Source: Stenotrophomonas sp. UBA2629
GTDB lineage: Bacteria > Pseudomonadota > Gammaproteobacteria > Xanthomonadales > Xanthomonadaceae
Direction of reading: 5' to 3'
NCBI GenBank assembly: GCA_002359895.1
Contig: DEOB01000010.1
Coordinates: 1,056,125 to 1,120,124, forward strand
Length of the DNA stretch: 64,000 nucleotides
The translations under genes were made by a program, and so were the position numbers. Shown one piece after another: positions 9,204 to 18,921 of the stretch. Numbering within the stretch: position 1 is the stretch's first letter; every line of letters starts with the position of its first letter. The notes below the pieces were generated by a model that saw only the letters and a list, made by a program, of their open reading frames with translations, did no database searches and was not told the DNA's origin.

Positions 9204-9866
9204 TCAGCCCATCTTGAAATCCACCGGAATCAGGCCGTAAGCCTGCACCGGGCGACCTTGATCGACGGCGGGTTGGAACTTCCAGCGGCGCAGCACCTGC
9301 GTGCGTGCGGCGTTGTCCAGGCTGCGGTTGCCGCTGCTGCGTTCGATGGTGACTTCCAGGGGCTTGCCGTCTTCTCCCACCAACACACGCAGGGTGACGG
9401 TGCCTTGTGCACCCGCCATCAATGCATCACGCGGGTACGCCGGGGCCGGTGCGCTGAGGTAACGCAGTTGCACGCCTTCCAGTGGTGATGAGGACGCGAT
9501 GGAGTCAACGGCGGGAGCAGTGACGTCCACCGGTGCGACATCGGCCGGGGAGGTGATGATGGCCTCGGTTGCGAAGATCGGCATCGGCGCGTTGTCGACC
9601 GGTGCGGGCAGGGCGGGTTGGCGTAGCAGTGTGGGTGCGCGGGTGACCGGGATTGGATCAGGGCGTGGTGGCGTGGGCGTAACCGGCTTCACTTCCGGCA
9701 CCTGCCAGCGCGGTTCCTGTGCGACTTCGTTGCGGAGGGGGGCTTGGGCCAGTGGTATCAGCAACATGCCCAGTGCCAAGGCATGCAGGGCAATGGCGGT
9801 GCTGTAGGCGAAGATGCGGGACGTATCAACGTGAACGGATGTTTCGCGGGAATGCGTGCGGACCAT
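9204..9866 (-). CDS. TonB-family energy-transducer-like protein
   Basis: It has 220 residues. There is a short cytoplasmic N-terminus, one membrane anchor (about residues 17-37), a proline-rich periplasmic spacer (KPVTPTPPRPDP and following), and a C-terminal TonB domain with PAYPRDALMAGAQGTVTLRVLV, the characteristic YP motif and RRWKFQPA. The start at 9866 is chosen because GGAGG lies 6 bases upstream; the longer frame to 10226 has no such support. TonB proteins pass proton-motive force from ExbB-ExbD to outer-membrane receptors, but no exbB, exbD or receptor gene is adjacent. A specialised TonB paralogue is the safest call. Confidence 0.82.
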   Translation of the reverse strand: MVRTHSRETSVHVDTSRIFAYSTAIALHALALGMLLIPLAQAPLRNEVAQEPRWQVPEVKPVTPTPPRPDPIPVTRAPTLLRQPALPAPVDNAPMPIFATEAIITSPADVAPVDVTAPAVDSIASSSPLEGVQLRYLSAPAPAYPRDALMAGAQGTVTLRVLVGEDGKPLEVTIERSSGNRSLDNAARTQVLRRWKFQPAVDQGRPVQAYGLIPVDFKMG

Positions 9867-10222
9867 GTGCCACCTCCATGCGTGGGTGTGTGACATAAAA
9901 CAACGCGCGATGACGCGGGTCGGGGTTGCAGGGTCCGGCCCGCGTGTGGCCAGTGCGCCCGTAAATGCGGCGTTCGACAAGCCAGGGGTTGTTTTCGGGT
10001 TATCTGCCGGACAGTTTGGCCGGCCGCAGGCGAGCGATGTGATGCACCCGGGCATTCCGCCGGTTGGCTTTTGGTTGTCCTCGTCAGGGCCGCAAGCCAG
10101 TGGTCGTGACGACCTGGCTGCCGATGAGCCACGCATTTTCTGCCCAGCGAAACGGGTAATGGCGTGCCCTTGATCAGTGGGGCGATATTCCGTGAGCGGG
10201 CGCTGTGCTTGCGCCATGAACA
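9867..10222. other. Intergenic region without a recognisable gene
   Basis: The stretch separates the TonB-like gene from the hairpin after the SIMPL-domain gene, both on the minus strand. Open frames here are uninterrupted only because of high GC and have no ribosome binding site or recognisable protein features. It probably holds the promoter of the TonB-like gene. Confidence 0.5.
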
Positions 10223-10248
10223 ACAACGGCGCCCATGGGCGCCGTTGT
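10223..10248 (-). terminator. Perfect palindrome, probable terminator of the SIMPL-domain gene
   Basis: A near-gapless 13-bp palindrome, ACAACGGCGCCCA with its complement, lies 29 bp past the stop of the minus-strand gene. TTGTT follows on that strand. Confidence 0.55.
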
Positions 10249-10277
10249 CTTCATGCAACATGCAAAACGTTGCTGGA

Positions 10278-11018
10278 TCAGCGGCCCAGTTCGAACACCA
10301 CGTCCAGGTTGACCGAGACGGTGGTTTCACCGGGGGACACGGTGGTGTCCATCTCGGCCTTGGCCGAACGGCCGGCGGACATGGCCATCATCGGCATCGG
10401 ACGAAAGCCGCCCTGGTTGCCTTCGGAGATGCTGACGATGCGGCGCACGCGCAGGCCCAGCGACTTGGCGTAGGTTTCGGCGCGGGTCTGTGCCTTTTTC
10501 AGCGCAGCCAGGCGAGCTTCGTCGTAGACCGGCTCGGGCTGGTCGATTTCAAAGCTGGGGCCATTGATCTGGTTGGCGCCCTGGGCGGCCAGGCTGTCGA
10601 GCACCTTGCCCAGCTTGGTGATGTCACGCACCTTCAGGCTGACGGTGTTGTTGGCCTGGTAGCCGGTGATCTTCGGTGCCTCGTTCTCGGCGTAGCGGTA
10701 CTGCGGGCTGAGGTTGATGCCGCTGGTCTGGATGTCCCGCTCGGCGATGCCAGTGGCCTTGATCGCGGCCATCACCTTGTCCATCTGCACGGCGTTCTCG
10801 CGCATGGCGGTGTTGCCGTCCACGGCCTGGGTGACCACGCCGGCCGAGAGGGTCGCGATGTCCGGCACGCGGTGGGCTTCGGCCTGAGCGGAGATGTTCA
10901 GCAACGTGGCGTCGCTGGCGACGACGGTGGGCACAGTCTGGGCGTGGGCGGTCATCGTGGCTCCCAAGGCGAGTGAAAGGGACAGCAGCAGCGGGGCGAA
11001 GAGGGGATTGCGGCGCAT
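10278..11018 (-). CDS. Periplasmic SIMPL-domain (DUF541) protein
   Basis: The 246-residue protein has a clear signal peptide (LLSLSLALGATMTAHA/QT) and then one SIMPL/DUF541 domain. The family pattern is visible: LNISAQAEAHRVPDIATLSAGV, then an AEMDTTVSPGETTVSVNLDVVFEL ending. The start at 11018 is supported by AAGGAGG 6 bases upstream; the frame continues further without support. E. coli YggE is the best-known homologue and is linked to oxidative stress resistance, but its biochemical role is unknown. Divergent from maf. Confidence 0.85.
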   Translation of the reverse strand: MRRNPLFAPLLLSLSLALGATMTAHAQTVPTVVASDATLLNISAQAEAHRVPDIATLSAGVVTQAVDGNTAMRENAVQMDKVMAAIKATGIAERDIQTSGINLSPQYRYAENEAPKITGYQANNTVSLKVRDITKLGKVLDSLAAQGANQINGPSFEIDQPEPVYDEARLAALKKAQTRAETYAKSLGLRVRRIVSISEGNQGGFRPMPMMAMSAGRSAKAEMDTTVSPGETTVSVNLDVVFELGR

Positions 11019-11151
11019 GAGGATCCTCCTTGGTTGGGATCGTGAAGTTGAGGTTCGGAGCGATGAACGTGTGGTGAGCCGGTGCGGGGTTGCCGTCACA
11101 TTCACGGCGCGGTGGATCGTTCAGGTAGCTGGCGCAGGTTATGCTTCCGTG

Positions 11152-11748
11152 ATGCTTTATCTTGCCTCCCGCTCCCCCCGTCGAAATGAACTCCTGACCC
11201 GCCTTGGCGTGCCCTTCCGTGTCCTTGATACGGATGTGCCGGAGGTACGCGGCGCAGGTGAGCCTGCCGAAGACTACGTGTGCCGGGTGGCGTTGGACAA
11301 GGCGCAGGCCGGCTTGGCCCTGGTTGCCGATGACCCGCAGGCGGTGGTGCTGGGCTCCGATACCGAGGTGGTGCTGGGTGACCGGGTTTACGGCAAGCCG
11401 GCCGATGCGGCTGACGCCGCAGCGATGCTGGCGTCACTGGCAGGGCGTACGCACCGGGTGATCACCGTGGTGGCGCTGGCGGCACAGGGCCGCCACGCGT
11501 TGGCGACAGTGACTTCCGAAGTGACCTTTGCGCCGATGAGCGCAGAGCAGATTTCCGAATATGTCGCGACCGGCGAGCCGATGGGGAAGGCGGGCGGGTA
11601 CGCGATTCAAGGTGGGGCAGAGCGCTTCATCAGCCATCTGGCCGGCAGCTACTCAGGCGTAATGGGCTTGCCGTTGCAGCAGACCGCAGCATTGCTGACG
11701 GCGTTTGCGGCAGGGGCGACGGGCAGTTCCATGGACAAGGGGGAGTGA
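11152..11748 (+). CDS. maf: Maf-family nucleoside triphosphate pyrophosphatase
   Basis: The 198-residue protein begins MLYLASRSPRRNELL, the Maf signature. It continues with SDTEVVLGDRVYGKP, the GRTHRVIT segment and YSGVMGLPL near the C-terminus. Maf/YhdE proteins hydrolyse dTTP, UTP and modified pyrimidine nucleotides to monophosphates as a house-cleaning activity. It heads the conserved maf-rng-yhdP-tldD block and its stop overlaps the rng start (GTGA). An ATG at 11141 is in another frame and closes at once, so 11152 is the start. Confidence 0.9.
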   Translation: MLYLASRSPRRNELLTRLGVPFRVLDTDVPEVRGAGEPAEDYVCRVALDKAQAGLALVADDPQAVVLGSDTEVVLGDRVYGKPADAADAAAMLASLAGRTHRVITVVALAAQGRHALATVTSEVTFAPMSAEQISEYVATGEPMGKAGGYAIQGGAERFISHLAGSYSGVMGLPLQQTAALLTAFAAGATGSSMDKGE

Positions 11749-13244
11749 AGGACGTGTCCGAAGAAATTCTGGTGAATGTCACCCCGCGCGAAACCCGCGT
11801 GGCAGTGATCGAAAACGGCATGCTGCAGGAGTTGCACATAGAGCGCGGTTGGCGCCGTGGCGTGGTCGGCAACATCTACAAGGGCAAAGTGCAGCGGGTG
11901 ATGCCGGGCATGCAGGCGGCATTCGTCGAAGTGGGGCTGGAGCGCGCAGCGTTCCTGCACGCCAACGACGTGGTGCGGCCGGCGCCGGTGGCCGCTGATA
12001 CCGACGAAACCGCACCGGTGCTGCCGCTGCCGTCGTCGGTGCCGATCGTGGAGCTGTTGCGCGACGGGCAGGACGTGGTGGTGCAGGTGGTCAAAGACCC
12101 CATCGGCACCAAGGGTGCCCGCCTGACCACGCAGATCAGCATCCCCTCGCGCTATCTGGTGCTGCTGCCGCAGTCGAAGATGGTGGGCGTTTCGGCGCGT
12201 ATCGAAGACGAAGCCGAACGCGCGCGGCTGAAATCGCTGGTCACCGAAATTTCCGCACAGCACGGTGGCTACGGCTATATCGTGCGCACCAATGCCGAAG
12301 GACAGCCGGCCGAGGCGCTGGCCGAGGACATTTCGTACCTGTCGCGTGTGTGGAATGTGGTCGAGCGGCGTGGCCGCGAAGCGGCTTCGTGCACCGCCAT
12401 CTATGAAGACCTGAGCCTGCCGCTGCGCTCGGTGCGCGACCTGATCCGCAAAGACGTGGACAAAGTGAAGGTGGACTCCAAGGAAACCTTCGTCCAGCTC
12501 AAGGCCTTTGTCGCCAAGTACATGCCCGTGCTGGATGAGAAGCTGGAGCTGTACACCGGCGACCGCCCGATCTTCGACATGTTTGGTGTGGAAGACGAAA
12601 TTGTCCGCGCATTGAACAAACAGGTGCCGCTCAAATCCGGTGGTTATCTGGTCATTGACCAGACCGAGGCGATGACCACCATCGACGTCAACACCGGCTC
12701 GTTCGTCGGCCAGCGCAATCTGGAAGAGACGGTGTTCCGCACCAATCTGGAGGCGGCGCAGACAGTGGCGCGGCAGCTGCGGCTGCGCAACCTGGGCGGC
12801 ATCATCATCATCGACTTCATCGATATGGATGACCCCGAGCACCGCCGCCAGGTGCTGCGCACCCTGGAAAAGGCGCTGGCCCGCGACCACGCCAAAACCA
12901 CGGTCTACGACTTCTCGCCGCTGGGCCTGGTGGAAATGACCCGCAAGCGCACGGTGGAAAGCCTGGAGCGGCAGCTGTCGGAAACCTGTCCGCAATGCAA
13001 CGGCCGCGGCAGCATCAAGACCACCGAGACGGTGACTTACGAGATCTTCCGCGAGATCACCCGCGCCGTGCGCCAGTTCGAGGCAGCGCGGTTGCTGGTG
13101 ATTGCCTCGTCCAAAGTGGTGGCGCGCATCACCGACGAGGAGTCGGCGGCGGTCGCCGAGCTGGAGGAATTCCTCGGCAAGAGCATCCGCTTCCAGGCTG
13201 ATGACCAGTATCTGCAGGAGCAGTTTGATGTCGTGCTGCTCTGA
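11745..13244 (+). CDS. rng: Ribonuclease G
   Basis: About 499 residues. An N-terminal S1 RNA-binding domain (NIYKGKVQRVMPGMQAAFVEVG) is followed by the RNase E/G catalytic domain. The metal-binding aspartates lie in TTIDVNTGSFVG and IIIIDFIDMDDPEHR, and the zinc-link is CPQCNGRG. It is an endonuclease that matures the 16S rRNA 5' end and decays mRNAs. A 20-residue insert after HANDVV enlarges the S1 region compared with E. coli. The GTG at 11745 overlaps the maf stop; a second GTG at 11754 is equally possible. Confidence 0.92.
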   Translation: MKDVSEEILVNVTPRETRVAVIENGMLQELHIERGWRRGVVGNIYKGKVQRVMPGMQAAFVEVGLERAAFLHANDVVRPAPVAADTDETAPVLPLPSSVPIVELLRDGQDVVVQVVKDPIGTKGARLTTQISIPSRYLVLLPQSKMVGVSARIEDEAERARLKSLVTEISAQHGGYGYIVRTNAEGQPAEALAEDISYLSRVWNVVERRGREAASCTAIYEDLSLPLRSVRDLIRKDVDKVKVDSKETFVQLKAFVAKYMPVLDEKLELYTGDRPIFDMFGVEDEIVRALNKQVPLKSGGYLVIDQTEAMTTIDVNTGSFVGQRNLEETVFRTNLEAAQTVARQLRLRNLGGIIIIDFIDMDDPEHRRQVLRTLEKALARDHAKTTVYDFSPLGLVEMTRKRTVESLERQLSETCPQCNGRGSIKTTETVTYEIFREITRAVRQFEAARLLVIASSKVVARITDEESAAVAELEEFLGKSIRFQADDQYLQEQFDVVLL

Positions 13245-13283
13245 CAGGGCTGTCGGTCCGGTCATGGAGGGCGTCGTCGGCCA

Positions 13284-16200
13284 ATGACGACGCTGCTGCA
13301 CCACCGTTTACGTCACCTCCGACGTCATGTGCTGTTTGCGCTGGCGTTGCTGTTGGTGGCCGTGGCGTTGCTGGTGGGTACGCTCAGCCAGTTGCTGCCG
13401 GTGGTGGAAGCGCACCCGGAAAAGGTGGCCGCATGGCTGAGTGAGCGCGCTGGCCAGCCGGTGGCGTTTGATCGGCTGGACACGCGCTGGACCCGTCGCG
13501 GTCCGCTGCTGCAGCTGGACGGCCTGCGTATTGGCAGCGGCAACGGTGTGCGCGTGGGCCAGGCCGAAGTGCTGGTGGCGCTGTATTCGGGCCTGCTGCC
13601 CGGGGCGCCGCTCACCGAGCTTCGGCTGCGTGGTTTGACCTTGACCCTGCAGCGCGGTGATGACGGACGGTGGTCGGTGCGCGGCTTGCCCAGTGCCGAC
13701 AGCGGCGGTGACCCGCTCGATGCGTTGCGACGCCTGGGTGAGCTGCAGGTCATCGGCGGGCAGCTGCAGATAGATGCGGCGTCCATTGGCGTGCAGGCAA
13801 CGATTCCACGCATTGATCTGCGTTTGCGTGTGGACGGCAAGCGGCTGCGGCTGGGCGCCAAAGGGTGGATCCACACCGATGCGGCGCCATTGACGGCGGT
13901 GTTGGATTTCCAGCGCGATCGCGGTGACGGCCAGGCGTGGTTGTCCGCCGAACCCGCTGACCTTGCGGCGTGGTCGTCACTGCTGAAATTTGCCGGCGTG
14001 CAACTGCGCCAAGGCAAGGGCGAACTGAGTGGTTGGGTACAGCTGCGCGATCACCGCGTGGTCGCGGTCACTGCCGAAGGCGAGCTTGAGGATGTACTGC
14101 TGTCCGGCGCGCCGTTGCAGTCAGCGACCGAGGCGCCGTCGACGGGCTTCAAGCACCTTCAGTTGCGTGCGCGCTGGAAGTCCAGCGACGATGGCTGGCG
14201 GTTGGACGCACCGCTGCTGCGCATCACCGACAGCGGCACCCCGCAGGTGCTGGATGGCCTGTTGCTGGCCGGCGGTAAGCATTTTGCCCTGCAGGGCAAG
14301 CAACTGGACGCCGGCCCGTTGTTGCGGGTGGCGGCATTGAGCGAGCGTTTGGCGCCCGACCTGCGGCGCTGGTTGTACCAGTCCCAGCCCAAGCTGCGCT
14401 TTGCCGATGTCAGCATCGTCGGCGATGTCGGTGGCCCGTTGCGTGCAGAAGGCGAGTTGCTGGATGCCAGTTTCAATGCGGTCGGCAAGAGCCCCGGGCT
14501 CAGTGGCCTGAGCGGTCGGTTTGAAGGCGACGCGCAGGCGGTGTCGCTGGCGTTGCAGCCCCATCACCTGGTGCGCTTCGATTGGCCCACCGGTTTTGGC
14601 GTGCTGCACGAACTGCGGCTTTCCGGCGAGTTGATCGGCTGGCGCGAGGGCGCAGGCTGGCAGATAGGCACGCCCGCATTGCGCGTGCAGGGGCGCGACT
14701 ATGCGGCCGACCTGCGCGGCAGCCTGTGGTTCCAGGGGGATGGCACGCGGCCGTGGATGAGCCTGGCGGCGAAGATCGACGATGTGCCGCTGACCGCCGC
14801 CAAGGGCTTCTGGGTGCGCTCAAGCATGAGCCAGGCCGCAGTGGACTGGCTGGATGCCGCGTTGGTGGATGGCACGCTGCGCGGTGGCACCGGCTTGGCT
14901 GTTGGTGACCTGGACGATTGGCCCTTCAACGATCATGACGGCCGCTTTGAAGCCGGCGGCCATATCGACGGCGGCAGCATCCGCTTCCATCATGATTGGC
15001 CGGTGATGCGGCAGATGGATGCGGACATCACCTTCATCGCCAATGGCTTTGAGCTGCAGGGCAAGGGCGAACTGGCCGGCGTGAAGGTGGACAGGATTCA
15101 GGCCGGCATTGCGGATTTCCACGAATCGCTGCTGCAGGTGCGCGCCGCTACCGTGGACGATGGCAGCCATCTGCTGTCGATGCTGCGGCAGAGCCCGTTG
15201 CAGGCCAGCTATGGCGAGACGCTGGACAACCTGGGTGTGTACGGGCCGGCTGCGGTCACCTTTGATCTGTTGGAGCCGCTGCACCATGACGGTGGAGCGG
15301 GCCGCCTGAAAGGCACAGTGGACCTGCGCGGCGCCAAGCTGGCTGACAAGCGTTGGGATCTGCAGTTCGACAATGTGCGCGGCAAGGTGGAGTACGGCGG
15401 CAACGGCTTTGACGCGCCGGCCTTGCAGGTACGGCATCAGGATCGTGAGGGTGTGCTGGCGCTGCGCGCCGGCGCACCGGTCAGAAATGCAGCGAATGCC
15501 TTCGAGGCCGAACTCACCGCCGCACTGGACGCAGGCAGGTTGCTGGACCGCGCACCCGAATTGGCGTGGCTCAAGCCCTACGTGCACGGCACCTCTGATT
15601 GGACGGTAGGCGTCACCCTGCCAAAGGTAGCCACCGGCAGTCGCGTTGCGCCGCCCACATTGCTGACGTTGTCATCGGACATGCAGGGCACCCGCTTGCA
15701 GTTGCCGGCACCGTTGAACAAACCCGCCGGCGATACGTTGCCCACCACGGTGCAGGCGGCTCTGCCGATGGGCAGTGGTCGCGTTGATGTCGCCTTCGGC
15801 AAATTGATGGCCCTGGCCGCACGCAGCGATAACGGCAAAACCGGCGTGCAGGTCACGATGGGCAGCGACCGGGTGGATCACGAACCACCGGCCGATGGGT
15901 TGGTGGTCAACGGCCGCACACCGTCGCTGGATGCGTTGGAATGGATCAGCCTGGCGCGCGGCGGCGATGACCCCCAGGACAAAGACGGGCTGGCCTTGAA
16001 ACAGGTGGACGTGTTGGCTGACCAGTTGCTGCTGATCGGCGGCCGTTTCCCGCAGACCCGCCTGCGCCTGCGCCCCGGTGCCGATGCGGTGGCGGTGGAG
16101 CTGGATGGTCCGGCGCTGGCCGGCAACCTGCAGATACCGCAGGCCGATGGCGCCACCGTCAGTGGCCAGCTCGACCGCGTGCATTGGCAGCCGGCCAAAG

Positions 16201-17105
16201 CCGCGGCGGTTGAATCCAGCGACACCCCGATGGCGCCGATGAACCCGGGCAAGATCCCGCCGCTGGCATTGGATATCGAAGACCTGGAGTTTGGCGCGGT
16301 AAAACTGGGACAGACCCGCCTGCGTACTCAGCCACTGGCTGATGGACTGCGCGTGCAGGAACTGCAGATCCGTGCGCCCAAGCAGAGCATTGACGTGCAG
16401 GGCCAGTGGCGCGGCATGGGCGCACAGGCCCGCACCGAAGCCACGGTCAACCTGCAGACCGAGGACCTGGGCGAGCTGATGCAGCGCCTGAGCTACGGTG
16501 GCCAGGTGCGCGGCGGGCAAGGGCAGATGCAACTGCAGGCCGGCTGGAATGCCGCGCCGATGGCCTTCAGCGTGGCTGGCTTGGAAGGCGAGCTCAGCAT
16601 GAACCTGCGCAATGGCCAATTGCTGGAAGTGGAGCCCGGCGCCGGTCGCGTGCTGGGCCTGCTGAGCGTGGCGCAGTTGCCGCGCCGCTTGATGTTGGAT
16701 TTCCGCGACCTGTTCTCCAAGGGTCTGGCCTTCAACCATGCCGAAGGCGCGGTGCGCTTCGCTGGCGGCATGGCCAGCACCGACAAGATCGCCATCGAGG
16801 CGCCCGCTGCCAACATCACCATCCGGGGCCAGACCGACCTGCGCAGCCAGCAATTTGACCAGACCATCGACGTCAATCCGCGCTCTGGCAACCTGCTCAC
16901 CGTGGTGGGTGCGGTGGCCGGCGGGCCGGTGGGCGCTGCGGTAGGCGCGGCGGCCAACGCGGTGTTGGGCAAGCCCTTGGGTGAAATTGGCTCCAAAACC
17001 TACAAAGTCACCGGGCCATGGAAGGACCCCAAGGTGGAAGTGATCGACCGAGATACCCCGCGCACGCCGCCCCCGGTGATCACGCCGCCTGCGGCCAGTC
17101 CCTGA
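13284..17105 (+). CDS. yhdP: YhdP-family AsmA-like lipid-transport protein
   Basis: The 1273-residue protein has one N-terminal membrane helix (about residues 15-37). A long periplasmic part rich in repeating beta segments follows, with the conserved YhdP C-terminal region (GRVLGLLSVAQLPRRLMLDFRD). Members of this AsmA-like group (YhdP, TamB, YdbH) bridge the periplasm and carry phospholipids to the outer membrane. It lies between rng and tldD in the same order as in E. coli. The start at 13284 is 39 bp after the rng stop. Confidence 0.9.
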   Translation: MTTLLHHRLRHLRRHVLFALALLLVAVALLVGTLSQLLPVVEAHPEKVAAWLSERAGQPVAFDRLDTRWTRRGPLLQLDGLRIGSGNGVRVGQAEVLVALYSGLLPGAPLTELRLRGLTLTLQRGDDGRWSVRGLPSADSGGDPLDALRRLGELQVIGGQLQIDAASIGVQATIPRIDLRLRVDGKRLRLGAKGWIHTDAAPLTAVLDFQRDRGDGQAWLSAEPADLAAWSSLLKFAGVQLRQGKGELSGWVQLRDHRVVAVTAEGELEDVLLSGAPLQSATEAPSTGFKHLQLRARWKSSDDGWRLDAPLLRITDSGTPQVLDGLLLAGGKHFALQGKQLDAGPLLRVAALSERLAPDLRRWLYQSQPKLRFADVSIVGDVGGPLRAEGELLDASFNAVGKSPGLSGLSGRFEGDAQAVSLALQPHHLVRFDWPTGFGVLHELRLSGELIGWREGAGWQIGTPALRVQGRDYAADLRGSLWFQGDGTRPWMSLAAKIDDVPLTAAKGFWVRSSMSQAAVDWLDAALVDGTLRGGTGLAVGDLDDWPFNDHDGRFEAGGHIDGGSIRFHHDWPVMRQMDADITFIANGFELQGKGELAGVKVDRIQAGIADFHESLLQVRAATVDDGSHLLSMLRQSPLQASYGETLDNLGVYGPAAVTFDLLEPLHHDGGAGRLKGTVDLRGAKLADKRWDLQFDNVRGKVEYGGNGFDAPALQVRHQDREGVLALRAGAPVRNAANAFEAELTAALDAGRLLDRAPELAWLKPYVHGTSDWTVGVTLPKVATGSRVAPPTLLTLSSDMQGTRLQLPAPLNKPAGDTLPTTVQAALPMGSGRVDVAFGKLMALAARSDNGKTGVQVTMGSDRVDHEPPADGLVVNGRTPSLDALEWISLARGGDDPQDKDGLALKQVDVLADQLLLIGGRFPQTRLRLRPGADAVAVELDGPALAGNLQIPQADGATVSGQLDRVHWQPAKAAAVESSDTPMAPMNPGKIPPLALDIEDLEFGAVKLGQTRLRTQPLADGLRVQELQIRAPKQSIDVQGQWRGMGAQARTEATVNLQTEDLGELMQRLSYGGQVRGGQGQMQLQAGWNAAPMAFSVAGLEGELSMNLRNGQLLEVEPGAGRVLGLLSVAQLPRRLMLDFRDLFSKGLAFNHAEGAVRFAGGMASTDKIAIEAPAANITIRGQTDLRSQQFDQTIDVNPRSGNLLTVVGAVAGGPVGAAVGAAANAVLGKPLGEIGSKTYKVTGPWKDPKVEVIDRDTPRTPPPVITPPAASP

Positions 17106-17237
17106 GACGCTGTGTGCAGGCGCCGTCCTGATCGGCGGCCTGCAACCCCCACGATGCGCGCAGCCTCAGGGCGCGCGCCCCGTTTCTGATTCCCCGCCGG
17201 CTTGCGAAGCGCAGGCCCGGCCCCCATCTGGAATGTC

Positions 17238-18683
17238 ATGACCGACAACGCCCTCACGCTCGCCGAAACCCGTCTGCTGCTGCCCGCCGGGCTGGACGCC
17301 AACCGCCTTGAACGCACGTTCGGCACCCTGTTGGGGCCGGGTATCGACTTCGGCGATCTGTATTTCCAGCATTCGCGCCGCGAGAGCTGGAGCGTGGAAG
17401 ACGGCATCGTCAAGGACGGCGCCCATTCCATCGAACAAGGCGTGGGCGTGCGCGCCATCTCCGGTGAAAAGACCGGTTTTGCCTATTCCGACGATATCCA
17501 GCCGGCCGCGCTGCTGGCCGCCGCACAGTCGGCCCGCGCCATCTCCCGCGATGGCGGCGCGCAGGACGTGCGCTCACTGGTGCGCGGCGGAGGGCGCGCG
17601 CTGTACCCGGCGTTGGACCCGGTGGACAGCGTCGGCAACGAGGCCAAGGTTGAAGTGCTGAAGCGGTTGGACCGCTACCTGCGCGCCGCCGACCCGCGCG
17701 TGCAGCAGGTGATGGTGAGTCTGTCCGGTGGTGTCGACACGGTGCTGATCGCGCGCAGCGACGGCGTGCTGGCCGCTGACGTGCGGCCGCTGGTGCGCTT
17801 GAACGTACAGGTGATCGTCGAGCAGAACGGGCGCCGTGAGTCCGGTTATTCCGGCGGCGGCGGCCGTTACAGCTACGAGGAACTGTTTGCCGGCGACCGC
17901 CCTGAGGGCTTCGCACGCGAGGCGCTGCGCCAGGCGCTGGTCAACCTGGAGGCGATCCCGGCCCCGGCCGGTGTGATGCCGGTGGTACTCGGCCCGGGTT
18001 GGCCCGGCGTGCTGCTGCACGAAGCGGTGGGCCACGGCCTGGAAGGTGACTTCAACCGCAAGGGCACCAGCGTCTACGCCGGTCGCATCGGTGAGCGCGT
18101 GGCGTCACCGGGCGTCACCATTGTGGATGACGGCACGCTGGACGGCCGCCGTGGTTCGCTCAACATCGACGACGAAGGCACGCCCACACAGTGCACCACG
18201 CTGATCGAGGACGGCATCCTGGTCGGCTACATGCAGGACACGCTCAACGCCCGCCTGATGGGGGTGAAGCCCACCGGTAACGGCCGCCGCGAATCGTTCG
18301 CGCACATGACCATGCCGCGCATGACCAACACCTACATGCGCGCCGGTAATCACGACCCGCAGGAGATGATCCGTTCGGTGAAAAAAGGCTTGTACGCAGT
18401 GAACTTTGGCGGCGGCCAGGTGGATATCACCAGCGGCAAATATGTGTTCTCGGCGACCGAGGCCTACCTGATCGAAGACGGCAAGGTCACCGCGCCGGTG
18501 AAGGGCGCCACGTTGATCGGCAACGGCCCGGAGACCATGCAGAAGGTGCGCATGATCGGCAACGATCTGGCACTGGACGAAGGCGTGGGCATCTGCGGTA
18601 AAGACGGCCAGAGCGTGCCGGTCGGCGTAGGCCAGCCGTCGTTGCTGATCGAAGGAATCACCGTGGGTGGTACGCAGGCGTGA
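17238..18683 (+). CDS. tldD: Metalloprotease TldD
   Basis: The 481-residue protein has the zinc motif HEAVGH at residues 261-266 and a GGGRYSYEELF region, both typical of TldD. TldD and TldE/PmbA form a heterodimeric peptidase that degrades unfolded peptides and matures microcins or other peptide substrates; pmbA follows 1.1 kb downstream. ATG 17238 gives the normal N-terminus (MTDNALTLAE). A frame start 36 bases earlier lacks family-like sequence. Confidence 0.92.
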   Translation: MTDNALTLAETRLLLPAGLDANRLERTFGTLLGPGIDFGDLYFQHSRRESWSVEDGIVKDGAHSIEQGVGVRAISGEKTGFAYSDDIQPAALLAAAQSARAISRDGGAQDVRSLVRGGGRALYPALDPVDSVGNEAKVEVLKRLDRYLRAADPRVQQVMVSLSGGVDTVLIARSDGVLAADVRPLVRLNVQVIVEQNGRRESGYSGGGGRYSYEELFAGDRPEGFAREALRQALVNLEAIPAPAGVMPVVLGPGWPGVLLHEAVGHGLEGDFNRKGTSVYAGRIGERVASPGVTIVDDGTLDGRRGSLNIDDEGTPTQCTTLIEDGILVGYMQDTLNARLMGVKPTGNGRRESFAHMTMPRMTNTYMRAGNHDPQEMIRSVKKGLYAVNFGGGQVDITSGKYVFSATEAYLIEDGKVTAPVKGATLIGNGPETMQKVRMIGNDLALDEGVGICGKDGQSVPVGVGQPSLLIEGITVGGTQA

Positions 18684-18698
18684 TGGATTGAAAAGGCG

Positions 18699-18868
18699 TG
18701 CCCTCATCCGCCCCGACGGGGCACCTTCTCCCGCCAGCGGGAGAAGGGCGTTTCATGCGAGTTCTAAGCATGACGGGTGGCGCGCCCTGGCTGACCTGAC
18801 GACTCGCGGCACTTCCGTCCCTTCTCCCGCCTGCGAGAGAAGGTGCCCCGCAGGGGCGGATGAGGGCA
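18699..18868. repeat. 170-bp inverted repeat of the TCATCCGCCCC type
   Basis: Arms of 32 bases (18699-18730 and 18837-18868) are complementary with two mismatches. Each begins TGCCCTCATCCGCCCC and ends CACCTTCTC. Inner segments (18729-18748 and 18819-18836) are also partly complementary, so RNA from either strand would fold into one long hairpin. No transposase or coding frame lies inside. Similar TCATCC...CTTCTCCC repeats are scattered in many Xanthomonadaceae genomes. It fills the space between convergent tldD and darP and may stop transcription from both sides. Confidence 0.7.
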
Positions 18869-18921
18869 GGCTTTTCGTCATGAGCCCAAAAAACACTACC
18901 CCCACCTACAAATCAAAGGCA

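Noticed and set aside
11649..13304. A 551-codon minus-strand frame opposite rng
   Set aside because: It is the exact antisense of a well-recognised RNase G gene, with a His/Gln-rich translation and no start signal.
16406..16858. Long Arg/Ala-rich open frames in alternative frames of yhdP and rng
   Set aside because: High GC leaves few stops; composition is skewed and the real genes are unbroken in their own frames.
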